A stretch of DNA of 55,252 bases, taken from assembly GCA_019694955.1 (NCBI GenBank), contig JAIBAX010000030.1, positions 1-55,252 on the forward strand, read 5' to 3'. The stretch's first letter is position 1. Every line of letters starts with the position of its first letter. This document shows positions 18,598 to 27,671 of this stretch, piece by piece. This DNA is from Chitinophagales bacterium (GTDB lineage Bacteria > Bacteroidota > Bacteroidia > Chitinophagales > JADIYW01). The translations under genes were made by a program, and so were the position numbers. The notes beneath the pieces are model-generated. The model did no database searches and had not been told where the DNA came from. It saw only the letters and a list, made by a program, of their open reading frames with translations.

Positions 18598-20259
18598 ATG
18601 AAATTTCTTAAATCTATATTATTTCCTGTCAGGAATGAATCGGTGGATATTTGGTCGTTATTACTTGGCTGGTTACTGATAATAGTTTTTGGGATAAAGT
18701 GTTTCTGGGGAATACAACATCACATGGATGTTCTATTGTGGGATGAAACCAATTATCTTAAAAATGGTGTAAACTTTCTACATAAAATCCCAAAAAATTG
18801 GGGGCCGATATATTCGCTTTGGTACTTCGTTTTGCATTTTTTCCAACCAAACATGTTGAAATTATACTTCCTGAATTACCAATTGATGGCCATACTTCCG
18901 GCAATGGCATTCTTTTGGTTTTTATTGAGTCGTGGCATTAATTTTTTTCCTGCATTACTGGTAAATATTTTTTGGTTAGCTTCAAGTATTAACATTACAG
19001 TTTGGCCGAAAGTATCTTTTTTTTGTGTGCTGATAATGCTAGTAGGACTGACCATAAGTCTTTCGTTCAAAAAAAATACTGTCCGTTATTTTTTTCTGAG
19101 TTTCATAGCATTGTGCATGAGTTATGCGCGCCCAGAATTCTATTTGTCGTTTGTGGTTTTATTAGTAATTTCGTTGATTGTATTCGCCATTGAACGACCC
19201 AAGTTCGATACGCAGAATATGGTGTTCCTTGGTAGTGTTTTTTTATTGGCTGTAATACTTCATTTAGTTTTACGATCGCCCCTCTTTGGAGACTCCAGAA
19301 GTGTAACAGCATTTGCACAACATTACATGTTGAACTATTATCATTGGAACAATATTGATCTCCCATTTTGGATGAATTGGAAAGAACCTTTCGACCAAAT
19401 TTTTCACAATGCCCAATCATTTGGAGAAGTAATCCAAAACAATCCCACAGCATTCCAAAAACATATTTTTTCCAATGTAGCTGGGTATAGCATACAGTTC
19501 AACAGGGATGTTAGCGATATCCTTCTTCCTAAGAAAATATTTCACTTGCAGACATGGCTAAGATGGTTGGTTTTTATAACGATTATCATCGTTTTTGCTG
19601 CTATAAAAGGGTTTAAACAATATTTCGTAGGTATAAAAAAAGGCATTTCCAATAATTTTCCTGTTTTATTTATATTAATGTCATTTTGTTTTCCGGCATT
19701 CATTTCTGCCATCCTCATTTATCCTCGCGAGCATTATTTTGTTTTACAACTACCCATTATTCTTTTCTTTCTCTTAATTTTATTCTTTGACGAAAACGCT
19801 GTTGCCAATAATGCCAAAATAAAAATTCCTTTAACGTTGCTTCTTGTTGGATTATTGCTATTCGTTTCACCCGGTGCTAAGGATTTCCATTATTTCAATT
19901 TATGGAACAATACATTCACGGGAAGTCAACCAAATTTAAAAACCATACAATACTTAAGAAATCACCTAAAGAAGCAAGAATTGATTATTTTGGAAAATGA
20001 AGGTGGTATCAACTCATATCTTGCCAAGAACTACAAATGGCAAAGAGGCTTCACAAAAGATACCAATTGGGATAAATTTCTTGCAGACAAAAGCATAGAT
20101 ATTATTTATGTCACGCCATTATTAAAAAACGACCCGAGATTTGTAAAAGACATCGAGTGGCAAAATTTTGTTAAGAATCCGGAGAAAAATGGTTTTATTC
20201 CGATAAAAACAGGTAATTTTGATGCATATCTTTTGATAAAAAAAGAATCATTACAATAA
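18598..20259 (+). CDS. GT-C-like integral membrane glycosyltransferase, paralog B
   Basis: This 553-residue polytopic protein matches paralog A along nearly its whole length. The first-loop motif is LLWDETNY (Asp49-Glu50), the more canonical form of the GT-C catalytic acidic pair. Later hydrophobic helices and a soluble C-terminal domain (about 445-550, ILENEGGI and IIYVTPLL) are shared. The stop codon is directly followed by the ATG of the Wzy-like gene, with no gap. It is probably a polyprenyl-phosphate-sugar-dependent transferase that decorates the polymer in the periplasm. That reaction is inferred from fold motifs, not shown. Confidence 0.8.
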   Translation: MKFLKSILFPVRNESVDIWSLLLGWLLIIVFGIKCFWGIQHHMDVLLWDETNYLKNGVNFLHKIPKNWGPIYSLWYFVLHFFQPNMLKLYFLNYQLMAILPAMAFFWFLLSRGINFFPALLVNIFWLASSINITVWPKVSFFCVLIMLVGLTISLSFKKNTVRYFFLSFIALCMSYARPEFYLSFVVLLVISLIVFAIERPKFDTQNMVFLGSVFLLAVILHLVLRSPLFGDSRSVTAFAQHYMLNYYHWNNIDLPFWMNWKEPFDQIFHNAQSFGEVIQNNPTAFQKHIFSNVAGYSIQFNRDVSDILLPKKIFHLQTWLRWLVFITIIIVFAAIKGFKQYFVGIKKGISNNFPVLFILMSFCFPAFISAILIYPREHYFVLQLPIILFFLLILFFDENAVANNAKIKIPLTLLLVGLLLFVSPGAKDFHYFNLWNNTFTGSQPNLKTIQYLRNHLKKQELIILENEGGINSYLAKNYKWQRGFTKDTNWDKFLADKSIDIIYVTPLLKNDPRFVKDIEWQNFVKNPEKNGFIPIKTGNFDAYLLIKKESLQ

Positions 20260-21582
20260 ATGTATATTTACAACACTGTTGTTTACAAGGCAAAACCATT
20301 TAAATACTACCTTACGGTATGCCTTTTTTCTTTTTATTTTCTTTTTTTTGGCAGCAATATCCTTTCACTGACACCTTTGGCCAAGATATATACCATCGGA
20401 TTGTACCTGTATATTGTTGGATTGGTGCTTTTTGGTGGGGTCTATTATCTTGATAGAGTCGTTAATAAAAAAAGTCTTACGCTAATAGATGTATTGGTCA
20501 TTTGGATGTGTATAACACCCATTTATCCGGCTATTATGGCGAATCAGGTGTTTGGGCAATCTTTGTTCAAAGGGATTCTTACGGTGGAAAAGACAAATAT
20601 CACCTTAATGAGTTCATGCTTTATTTATTACCTGATTAGAAATGGCTCTCTTCGAATGGAAGAATATAATCGGGCAATGCTGATTCTTTGTTGGTTAAGC
20701 TTGGTGATGTATATATACCTCATGAACACCATAAATCCCGCTGCCTATCAGGACACAGGTTTGGTTGGTTACAATCCATCCAAAGGCGGTTGGGTCTTTC
20801 GTTTCAGCCCATTGCCAATCGTTTATGGCATCAGTTTCTATTTCTTAGAATTTATCTTCTTTAAGAAAAAATGGAGCTTGCTATTATTTACCGGACTCTT
20901 TGGATACATCGTTTTCATAGACAAAAGCCGTATTACCATTGTAGAAACTTTTGGAGTGTTGATGTTGTACATGTTATATGCGCTCCCCATTTTAAAAACA
21001 TTGGGTCGATTACTTTATCTGGCAATTTTCTTCGGAATAATGTTGTACATCGTTTGGTTAATAAAGCCAGAGCTTCTTGAAATTGTAACCGGAATGTTGC
21101 AGAATTTCTTTTTAGCCATTTTAGGTGTCGACACAGGTGAAGGCTCTGCCGACGTGCGTTGGATAGAAATGGCAAAAGTGTGGGATTTCTTTGATAAATA
21201 TCCAGGCACCATGATTACAGGGGTAGGACAGCTAAACAAGGAATTCATGGAAAGAGAAATGGGAGAACTTTATCTTTCTGATATCGGCATCGTTGGAATT
21301 TTCTTTGTATATGGCGTTATTGGCACAGCACTTCAATATTTGTATTTTGCTTTTGGCACTTGGTTGGCTTGGGGAAATAAAAGTTTCAAAAATGACCTCT
21401 TCTTCCATGCGGCAAAACTTGGTCTCTTAAATATGTTTGTCGACTCCTTCTTTACCGGTGGGTTTGTTTGGGTGCCAACAAGTTTGGTAAATATATTGCT
21501 GATCCTGCGTTATTTTCAGGTAGAAGACAGAAAAATTGAAGCAGCGAAAAAATTAGCAACAGAAACCAACGCTAATGCATGA
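20260..21582 (+). CDS. Wzy-like O-antigen/exopolysaccharide polymerase
   Basis: The 440-residue product is a very hydrophobic membrane protein with around ten to twelve helices and a larger external loop (about 285-335). That loop carries SADVRWIEMAKVWDFFDKYPGTMITGVGQ-type content, with RW and G-x-G residues like those of Wzy/WaaL polymerases. These families are poorly conserved, so topology and neighbours carry most of the weight. It should join flipped repeat units into long chains. It begins immediately after the GT-C stop and overlaps the next gene by ATGA or precedes it closely, depending on that gene's start. Confidence 0.72.
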   Translation: MYIYNTVVYKAKPFKYYLTVCLFSFYFLFFGSNILSLTPLAKIYTIGLYLYIVGLVLFGGVYYLDRVVNKKSLTLIDVLVIWMCITPIYPAIMANQVFGQSLFKGILTVEKTNITLMSSCFIYYLIRNGSLRMEEYNRAMLILCWLSLVMYIYLMNTINPAAYQDTGLVGYNPSKGGWVFRFSPLPIVYGISFYFLEFIFFKKKWSLLLFTGLFGYIVFIDKSRITIVETFGVLMLYMLYALPILKTLGRLLYLAIFFGIMLYIVWLIKPELLEIVTGMLQNFFLAILGVDTGEGSADVRWIEMAKVWDFFDKYPGTMITGVGQLNKEFMEREMGELYLSDIGIVGIFFVYGVIGTALQYLYFAFGTWLAWGNKSFKNDLFFHAAKLGLLNMFVDSFFTGGFVWVPTSLVNILLILRYFQVEDRKIEAAKKLATETNANA

Positions 21583-21641
21583 TATTTAGTAAAGTAATCA
21601 TTTGGTTTATAACTGTCGTTATTAAAAGCACCACTAATTGT

Positions 21642-23105
21642 ATGATTCATTTATCACAAATTTCTCGCAACAAAATTCAACTAAAGTTAGGGTTGCTCTT
21701 TTTGGCATTTTTAGTAAGTTGTAATAACCATCACCATTCAAAAAAAACAAAAAGGAATAATATCGTTCTTGAAACGCCTTCTAACATTTCTATTACCGAT
21801 AACCAACAAGAAGGATTTCCACTAAATCCAAATTTATTTGGATTCAATACTGCCTATTTATACCAAGATATGCTTATAGAAAACCAAGGCGTCTTGCAAA
21901 AAATTGCCGATTTACAACCATCATTGCTGCGGTTTCCAGGTGGAACAGTTGCCAACTATTATCATCCGGAAGGAGCTGGTTTTGGTTTCAGAGATGATGA
22001 AATGGCCTTTAAAGAAAAGATGCGCGAGATAAAACAAAAGCAGAAAAAACGTACTTATGATGCACAAAATGATGCTATAAAAATCTGCAGTTCTACAAAT
22101 GCCAAAATTATTTATGTAGCAAATATTTTAACGGGCACTCCTGAAGAGGCTATTAAAGTTCTTGATAAATTTAAAAGAAACCATGTGGAAGTTGTCGGGG
22201 TAGAATTGGGCAATGAACTGTACTTTAAAGAATACCGAAAAGAAATTCCAGACGTTGAGGCATATATTGCAAAATGCAAACCTTTTGCCAATATGTTAAG
22301 AGAGAAATTCCCTACTATAAAAATTGGTGTATTATCCCCAAAATATAAGGACGGCAATAAAAAAGATCAAAACACCCTGTTTTATAATGACTGGAACCAA
22401 AAACTCTCTCAGGAAACCTTTTATGATGCGGTCATTTCTCATTATTATGTTGATAGCAAATCCTGCCAAACAGGTAAGACAAAAGAAGATGTTTTCAATT
22501 GTTCTCTTTCCACATTTAATATTGAAGACCGTACATTACTGAGCAATATTCGCCAACATTTAAAAGGCTGGTATAAAAACAAGGAGATTTGGTTGACCGA
22601 ATACAACATCAACAAACCACATGAATATTTCGGGAATACTATGACTCAGACCTTTTTATTAGGAGAGTATCTCTTCGGGATGGCATCTAATGCAAAAGGA
22701 GAAATGCCCTATACTATAGGTACTGTTCATCAACTGGCATCTGAGGTGGCCCCATTTTCGATGATTTACCTGAAAAATGGTCAAGCAGAAACGACCGTTT
22801 CATATGATTTATATCAACTATTTGGCAACATCGCAAAGAAATCAGTTATTGTAAAAGAAATAAAAAACTGTGGTGGCGGTTTTTCTTATATGTTGGCAGA
22901 AAACACTCAGGATAAGACCAAAATAATACTTTATATGAATAAGTCAAATACAGAAGTAAATATTAATTTCGGCAACCATGCATCCTGCGTAAATAATTAC
23001 ATAAAAGGAGCGTATCTTTGGGCGTCAAAAGACAATATTGTTTCAAAGACTTCTAATGTCTCCGTTGCCCTGCCTATAAGCTTTGGAGTATTAGAATACA
23101 ATTAG
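21642..23105 (+). CDS. Clan GH-A glycosidase-like lipoprotein
   Basis: The chosen start gives a 487-residue lipoprotein with the lipobox LVSC (Cys27). A longer frame from 21579 overlaps the Wzy gene and adds a poor leader. The mature part looks like a (beta/alpha)8 barrel of the GH51/GH79 type. It has LRFPGG near the N-terminus, VELGNE with the likely acid/base Glu192, and WLTEYN with the likely nucleophile Glu320, followed by a C-terminal beta domain ending FGVLEYN. A periplasmic or surface enzyme that trims or releases the polymer made by this locus is a reasonable inference. The linkage is unknown. Confidence 0.75.
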   Translation: MIHLSQISRNKIQLKLGLLFLAFLVSCNNHHHSKKTKRNNIVLETPSNISITDNQQEGFPLNPNLFGFNTAYLYQDMLIENQGVLQKIADLQPSLLRFPGGTVANYYHPEGAGFGFRDDEMAFKEKMREIKQKQKKRTYDAQNDAIKICSSTNAKIIYVANILTGTPEEAIKVLDKFKRNHVEVVGVELGNELYFKEYRKEIPDVEAYIAKCKPFANMLREKFPTIKIGVLSPKYKDGNKKDQNTLFYNDWNQKLSQETFYDAVISHYYVDSKSCQTGKTKEDVFNCSLSTFNIEDRTLLSNIRQHLKGWYKNKEIWLTEYNINKPHEYFGNTMTQTFLLGEYLFGMASNAKGEMPYTIGTVHQLASEVAPFSMIYLKNGQAETTVSYDLYQLFGNIAKKSVIVKEIKNCGGGFSYMLAENTQDKTKIILYMNKSNTEVNINFGNHASCVNNYIKGAYLWASKDNIVSKTSNVSVALPISFGVLEYN

Positions 23106-23113
23106 CACTATTC

Positions 23114-24073
23114 ATGGAGAAAAAAGCAAATTTCTTTGTTGTAGGAACGGTAAAGGGTGGTACCACTTCCTTACATCGATACTTAGACCAACATCCTGAA
23201 ATTTATATGAGCCCGGTAAAAGAAACAAATTTCTTCTCCAGATTTGATATTGATGAAAAAAAATTCTCCAAAGACTACGCACACGATGTGAATGTAGATT
23301 TAAAAAAATACCTTGACGGCAATATGGCATATCCAATACATATTGCTCATGTTACCGAACCGGAAGATTATACAAAGCTGTTCAAGAATGTAAAGAATGA
23401 ATCTGTTCTTGGAGAAATCAGCAATTCATATCTATTGTATGAACATGCGCCCAAAGAAATCTTTAAGTATAATCCGGAGGCAAAAATAGCCATGATACTT
23501 AGGAATCCGGTTGAGCGCGCTTTTTCCCAATATGTAATGAACCTTAGATTGGGGAAAACGCTTGAAAAGGACTTCTTAAAAGAAATTCGTGTAGATGATG
23601 CTAAGCCTGAAAAAGGTTGGGGTGCCAATCACCAATATTTAATGGTTGGGATGTATGCTGCACAAGTTAAAAGATATTTAAGCGTCTTCAATAAGGAACA
23701 AATACGGGTGTATCTTTATGAGGATTATAAAAAAAATCAAAGAGATATTGTTAAAGACCTATACAGATTCCTTGGTGTAAGCGTTGATTTTGAAGTAGAT
23801 ATGTCCGAAAAGCTAAATGAAGCAGGCGTTCCAAAGTTTAAAAAACTGAATTACCTGATTAATCAGATAGGCATCATTAGTTGGGCAAAAAGAAATATGC
23901 CCAGAGCATGGCGGGAGCCTTTTAAAAAAATCTTCTATTCCAATAAGAAAGATGAAATACCGACCATTCAGCCCCATGAACGAAAGTGGTTATTGGATTA
24001 TTACATGGATGACATCAAAGAACTGGAACAATTATTAGGTGTAGATTTGTCAAATTGGTATAATAATCCATAA
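23114..24073 (+). CDS. PAPS-dependent carbohydrate sulfotransferase
   Basis: The 319-residue cytoplasmic protein carries both PAPS-binding signatures of the sulfotransferase family. The 5'-phosphosulfate loop is GTVKGGTTSL at residues 11-20. The 3'-phosphate motif is LRNPVERAFSQY at 129-140, with Arg130 and Ser138 as the expected contacts. Length and the aromatic C-terminal region fit heparan/NodH-like bacterial sulfotransferases. It should transfer sulfate to a sugar hydroxyl in the repeat unit, which would make the exported glycan sulfated. It lies 8 bp after the glycosidase gene, in the same operon. Confidence 0.92.
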   Translation: MEKKANFFVVGTVKGGTTSLHRYLDQHPEIYMSPVKETNFFSRFDIDEKKFSKDYAHDVNVDLKKYLDGNMAYPIHIAHVTEPEDYTKLFKNVKNESVLGEISNSYLLYEHAPKEIFKYNPEAKIAMILRNPVERAFSQYVMNLRLGKTLEKDFLKEIRVDDAKPEKGWGANHQYLMVGMYAAQVKRYLSVFNKEQIRVYLYEDYKKNQRDIVKDLYRFLGVSVDFEVDMSEKLNEAGVPKFKKLNYLINQIGIISWAKRNMPRAWREPFKKIFYSNKKDEIPTIQPHERKWLLDYYMDDIKELEQLLGVDLSNWYNNP

Positions 24074-24117
24074 AAATTAACAGATATTGCGTAAAATTGC
24101 AGTCCAATTAAAATTCA

Positions 24118-25311
24118 TTGAAGAAGAAGTTACTTTTCCTTACGCCACAACTACCGTATCCACCCGTAAGTGGCGGCGTAATAAAAAGTTGGAAACTAAT
24201 AGAATTCTTACACAAGGAATATGATGTGTATCTCGCATGTTTTTTAAAAAATAATGACGAAGAACACATCGATGAATTTGAACAAAAGGTAACGCTTTTT
24301 GGCAAAACCTATCACCCTTTAAATATTCCCAGAACACCGCTTAATCTTGTAAAGAGCAACTTAATGGGTATTCCGCTCAATCTCTACAGGAACAAATCGG
24401 CAGAATTTAAAGAAAAAATACAAAATGCCCTCATGTTCTGCGACGTCCTATTTGTCGATCATTACGAAATGTATCAGTACATACCAAAACATTTCAAAGG
24501 AAAAATTATCCTCCACCAGCACAATTGTGAGTACCTGATGTGGGATAGATTTGCAAAAATAGAGACCAACCCGATGAAAAAACTTGCATTGAGTAATCAG
24601 GCGTTTTGGATTAAAAGGTATGAGAAAAAAATTTGTGCGCACGCCTCCATCGTTCTGGCAGCGCCCAACGATGAAGAAGAACTGATAAAAATCGGGGCAA
24701 ATCCTAAAAAATTCCGCGAGACATTTCACTTGGGAGATGAATCTTTATTATTGCTAGATGAGTTGGATTTTAGAAATACAGAAGAAGCACTATTTTACTG
24801 TGGAACGTTGACATGGGAAGCAAATATTGATGGGCTTTTGTGGTTTCTCGAACAGGGATGGCCCGAACTCAAGCAACGTTTTCCAAATTTGAAGTTCTAT
24901 ATTACTGGAAAGAATCCGGATAACCGAATTGTAAAAGCTATCCAAAATATTTCATCAAATGACATTGTCCTAACAGGTTTTGTGGAAGACTTGGATATTT
25001 ACTTTAAAAAATGTAGGGTTTTTGTGTCTCCTTTGCGCTTCGGCAGTGGCATAAAAGTGAAGGTAATGAATGCTTTGTATAGAGGTATTCCTACCGTAAC
25101 GACCAGCGTAGGTGCGGAGGGCTTGTCTGTTTCTAATGGAACAGAAATTTTTATGGAGGATGATATGACGAGATTTGTTAATGCCGTTGCCGTTTTGTTG
25201 ACAGATGAGACTAAGTGGAATGAAATGAGCATTAAAAGCCGACTATTAGCACGACAAAAATATACCTGGGAAAATGTTCTCAACATCGTAGAAAGAGCCA
25301 TCGAGGAATAA
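24118..25311 (+). CDS. GT4-type glycosyltransferase with TTG start
   Basis: The frame begins at a TTG; no in-frame ATG gives the intact N-terminal Rossmann strand KKLLFLTPQLPYPPVSGG. The 397-residue GT-B enzyme has a donor-side C-terminal half (CGTLTWEANIDGLLWFL, TGFVEDLDIYFKKCRVFVSPLRFGSGIKVK, split here) with the G-x-GIK-K/E pattern of the Glyco_trans_1_4 group often found in exopolysaccharide loci. It should add one sugar in the repeat unit. It shares one base with the gmhA start (TAATG), so the two are coupled. The donor is not identifiable. Confidence 0.88.
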   Translation: MKKKLLFLTPQLPYPPVSGGVIKSWKLIEFLHKEYDVYLACFLKNNDEEHIDEFEQKVTLFGKTYHPLNIPRTPLNLVKSNLMGIPLNLYRNKSAEFKEKIQNALMFCDVLFVDHYEMYQYIPKHFKGKIILHQHNCEYLMWDRFAKIETNPMKKLALSNQAFWIKRYEKKICAHASIVLAAPNDEEELIKIGANPKKFRETFHLGDESLLLLDELDFRNTEEALFYCGTLTWEANIDGLLWFLEQGWPELKQRFPNLKFYITGKNPDNRIVKAIQNISSNDIVLTGFVEDLDIYFKKCRVFVSPLRFGSGIKVKVMNALYRGIPTVTTSVGAEGLSVSNGTEIFMEDDMTRFVNAVAVLLTDETKWNEMSIKSRLLARQKYTWENVLNIVERAIEE

Positions 25312-25913
25312 TGGATATTCAACAAGATATCATTGAAAGAATTAAACAATCGATTGACATTCAATCGAAAATACGCCAATCGTCTGAAATAACTAATACT
25401 ATTGAGAGTATAATACAACGATGTGTAGCATGTTTTCAGAGCGGTGGCAAGGTCTTTTTTTGTGGAAATGGTGGAAGTGCCGCAGATAGTCAGCACCTTT
25501 CTAGCGAATTAAGTGGGAGGTTTTACTTCAATAGACCACCCTTAAATGCAGAAGCATTGCACGTAAATTCATCGTATTTGACGGCTACCGCCAATGATTT
25601 TTCATTTGCCCAGATTTTTGCCAGAGCAATAGAAGCGAAAGGAAATAGGGGAGATATCCTTTTTGCGTTAACAACCTCGGGAAAGTCAGAAAATATCATT
25701 CTGGCCTTAAAAAAAGCCAAAGAACTCGGTATCATTACGGTGCTTTTTACGGGCGCTAATCCTTTCGTAGATGCGGAATCAATCGATCATATAATTTCTA
25801 TTCCTTCTAACGATACGCCTAGAATTCAGGAATGTCATTTATTGTTGGGACATATTATCTGCGAGCAGGTAGAAAAAAGAATGTTCCCTAATGTTCAAGG
25901 GGGAAGTTGCTAA
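25311..25913 (+). CDS. gmhA: Phosphoheptose isomerase-like SIS-domain protein
   Basis: GmhA converts sedoheptulose 7-phosphate to glycero-manno-heptose 7-phosphate, the first step to nucleotide-activated heptose. The 200-residue length and SIS domain fit. The segments GNGGSAADSQHLSSEL, TTSGKSENI and RIQECHLLLGHIICEQVE contain the expected phosphate-binding Ser and the His/Glu residues of the zinc site. It is the last plus-strand gene of this block, coupled to the GT4 gene upstream. No hddA/hldE-type heptose genes are in the window, so a heptose in the polymer is inferred only. Its 3' end overlaps the convergent lipoprotein gene by 26 bp. Confidence 0.85.
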   Translation: MDIQQDIIERIKQSIDIQSKIRQSSEITNTIESIIQRCVACFQSGGKVFFCGNGGSAADSQHLSSELSGRFYFNRPPLNAEALHVNSSYLTATANDFSFAQIFARAIEAKGNRGDILFALTTSGKSENIILALKKAKELGIITVLFTGANPFVDAESIDHIISIPSNDTPRIQECHLLLGHIICEQVEKRMFPNVQGGSC

Positions 25914-26367
25914 AAATAAAACGTGCCTCTAAAGAATCTAAGCGAATAGAGTCTAAACTTAATGTATACGCTTTTGCAGAAGAAGATCCGCTCATGGTAA
26001 AATTATTTGTATTAATTTCTGTAATATTGAAATTCCCGCTGATGCCAAGATATGGCAATGTATCGTATGTTGTTTTAAGTAAATAACTAACCTCTGCTGT
26101 GTCATTCGCCGGAATAGCGATATTATTATTGGTCATTGAAATATTGAACCCGAATATGGCTAATTCTTCTCTTTTCCCGGATGAATATGCATTGAACAAC
26201 AAAGTGTCTTTATACAAAATAGCCTGACCAGTCATAGGTATAACGGTATCTATTCCATTTTTAGTTAAGATAAGTTGTATCGAATTATCCTCTTTTTTCT
26301 CTTCCTTTTTGCAAGCAAATAAAAGGAGTGTAATTAGAGAGACTCCTAAGAATATTTTTAGTTTCAT
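25888..26367 (-). CDS. Small lipoprotein of unknown function
   Basis: The 159-residue product has a lipoprotein signal, LLLFAC, followed by a charged KKEEKKED linker. The mature domain of about 130 residues is Thr/Asn/Ser-rich with alternating strands and no Cys, which suggests a compact beta-sandwich. I do not recognise a family with confidence. It lies 84 bp downstream of recA on the same strand, behind a strong inverted repeat (26401-26441), so it may be transcribed separately. Confidence 0.75.
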   Translation of the reverse strand: MKLKIFLGVSLITLLLFACKKEEKKEDNSIQLILTKNGIDTVIPMTGQAILYKDTLLFNAYSSGKREELAIFGFNISMTNNNIAIPANDTAEVSYLLKTTYDTLPYLGISGNFNITEINTNNFTMSGSSSAKAYTLSLDSIRLDSLEARFIFSNFPLEH

Positions 26368-26400
26368 TTTAGTTTGTTGATAGCTTTTGGCTGCAATTTT

Positions 26401-26441
26401 TATGCCACAAAATTAAAGTGCGACTTACCTTTTGTGGCATA
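26401..26441 (-). terminator. Perfect 12-bp inverted repeat after recA, possible terminator
   Basis: TATGCCACAAAA (26401-26412) pairs perfectly with TTTTGTGGCATA (26430-26441) around a 17-base loop. It lies 10 bp beyond the recA stop. On the minus strand no run of T follows the stem, so it may be a weak terminator, a processing site or a protein-binding site rather than a classic terminator. Confidence 0.5.
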
Positions 26442-26451
26442 TTATATGCTA

Positions 26452-27462
26452 TTACCCTTCTTGTGTAGGAAGTAGTTTTTGCTTGATTTTTGCTTCCAAC
26501 TCCTCCATCATTCCGGGATTATCTAATAAGAGTTGTTTTACAGAATCTCGCCCTTGTCCTAATTTTGTGGTATCATAGCTATACCATGTACCGCTCTTTT
26601 GAAGTATCCCTAATTCTACTGCCTGATCTACAATTTCTCCTTCTTTTGAGATGCCTTTTCCATAAATGATGTCAAACTCAACGGTACGGAACGGTGGTGC
26701 CAATTTATTTTTTACTACTTTCACTTTTGTTTGGTTACCAATGATTTCGCCTTCTTTGTCTTTAATTTGACCTGTTCTTCTGATATCTAAACGGATGGAA
26801 GCATAAAATTTCAAAGCATTACCACCTGTGGTTGTTTCAGGATTGCCAAACATCACCCCGATTTTTTCGCGAAGCTGATTGATAAAAATACAGCAACATC
26901 CTGTTTTATTAATGGCGCCTGTGAGTTTCCTCATAGCCTGAGACATCAATCTTGCCTGTAGTCCCATTTTTGAATCACCCATTTCCCCTTCTATCTCACC
27001 ACGTGGCACGAGTGCCGCAACGGAGTCTATAACTACAACATCCAAAGCTCCGGAACGAATTAGGTGTTCCGCAATATCCAAAGCCTGCTCTCCGTCGTCG
27101 GGTTGAGAAATCAGAAGATTGTCGACATCTACGCCTAAGTTTTTGGCATACTGTTTATCAAAAGCGTGTTCTGCGTCTATGATAGCACAGATACCGCCTT
27201 TTTTCTGAGATTCTGCAATGGCGTGAATGGCAAGTGTGGTTTTACCGGAAGATTCAGGGCCATATATTTCTATTATACGTCCTGTAGGCAACCCACCAAT
27301 GCCCAATGCAATATCTAACCCTAATGATCCGGTAGAAATCGTTTCCGCTTCTACCACCCTAGAATCACCCATCTTCATGATGGTACCTTTACCATACACC
27401 TTATCCAGTTTCTCCATGGTAAGTTGCAAGGCTTTTACCTTTTCTTCTTTACTTATTGACAT
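26452..27462 (-). CDS. recA: Recombinase A
   Basis: RecA forms filaments on single-stranded DNA and drives homologous pairing and SOS signalling. The 336-residue protein has the Walker [10 protein letters not shown] at 68-76, the Walker B region [16 protein letters not shown], and the signature [14 protein letters not shown]. The C-terminal part is short, without a long acidic tail. It lies between the main polysaccharide block and the initiating sugar transferase. An AATATTTG near-match to the -7 element lies about 20 bp upstream. I see no convincing LexA palindrome in the 209-bp divergent gap. Confidence 0.98.
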   Translation of the reverse strand: MSISKEEKVKALQLTMEKLDKVYGKGTIMKMGDSRVVEAETISTGSLGLDIALGIGGLPTGRIIEIYGPESSGKTTLAIHAIAESQKKGGICAIIDAEHAFDKQYAKNLGVDVDNLLISQPDDGEQALDIAEHLIRSGALDVVVIDSVAALVPRGEIEGEMGDSKMGLQARLMSQAMRKLTGAINKTGCCCIFINQLREKIGVMFGNPETTTGGNALKFYASIRLDIRRTGQIKDKEGEIIGNQTKVKVVKNKLAPPFRTVEFDIIYGKGISKEGEIVDQAVELGILQKSGTWYSYDTTKLGQGRDSVKQLLLDNPGMMEELEAKIKQKLLPTQEG

Positions 27463-27576
27463 AATTTTTTAGCTTAAAACAAATATTTGCTAAAAGTACG
27501 ATACCTTTTTTAATGTTTTTGCTCAATTTTTGAGTAAAATAAAATTATTTACAACCAAACTTAACATTTCTACGTC

Positions 27577-27584
27577 TATATTTG
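27577..27584 (+). promoter_or_regulatory. -7 element upstream of the initiating sugar transferase
   Basis: TATATTTG is a full TAnnTTTG match 87 bp before the ATG at 27672. It would give a leader of about 80 nt, longer than for other genes in the window. A second, imperfect box with one extra base (TATCGTTTG, 27648-27656) lies closer to the start. Confidence 0.45.
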
Positions 27585-27671
27585 CAACGGATTAAGATAT
27601 CATTTAACTTTTTGTTTATTTAGATATTAAATATTACGATTTATTTTTATCGTTTGAACTAAAATTACCTA

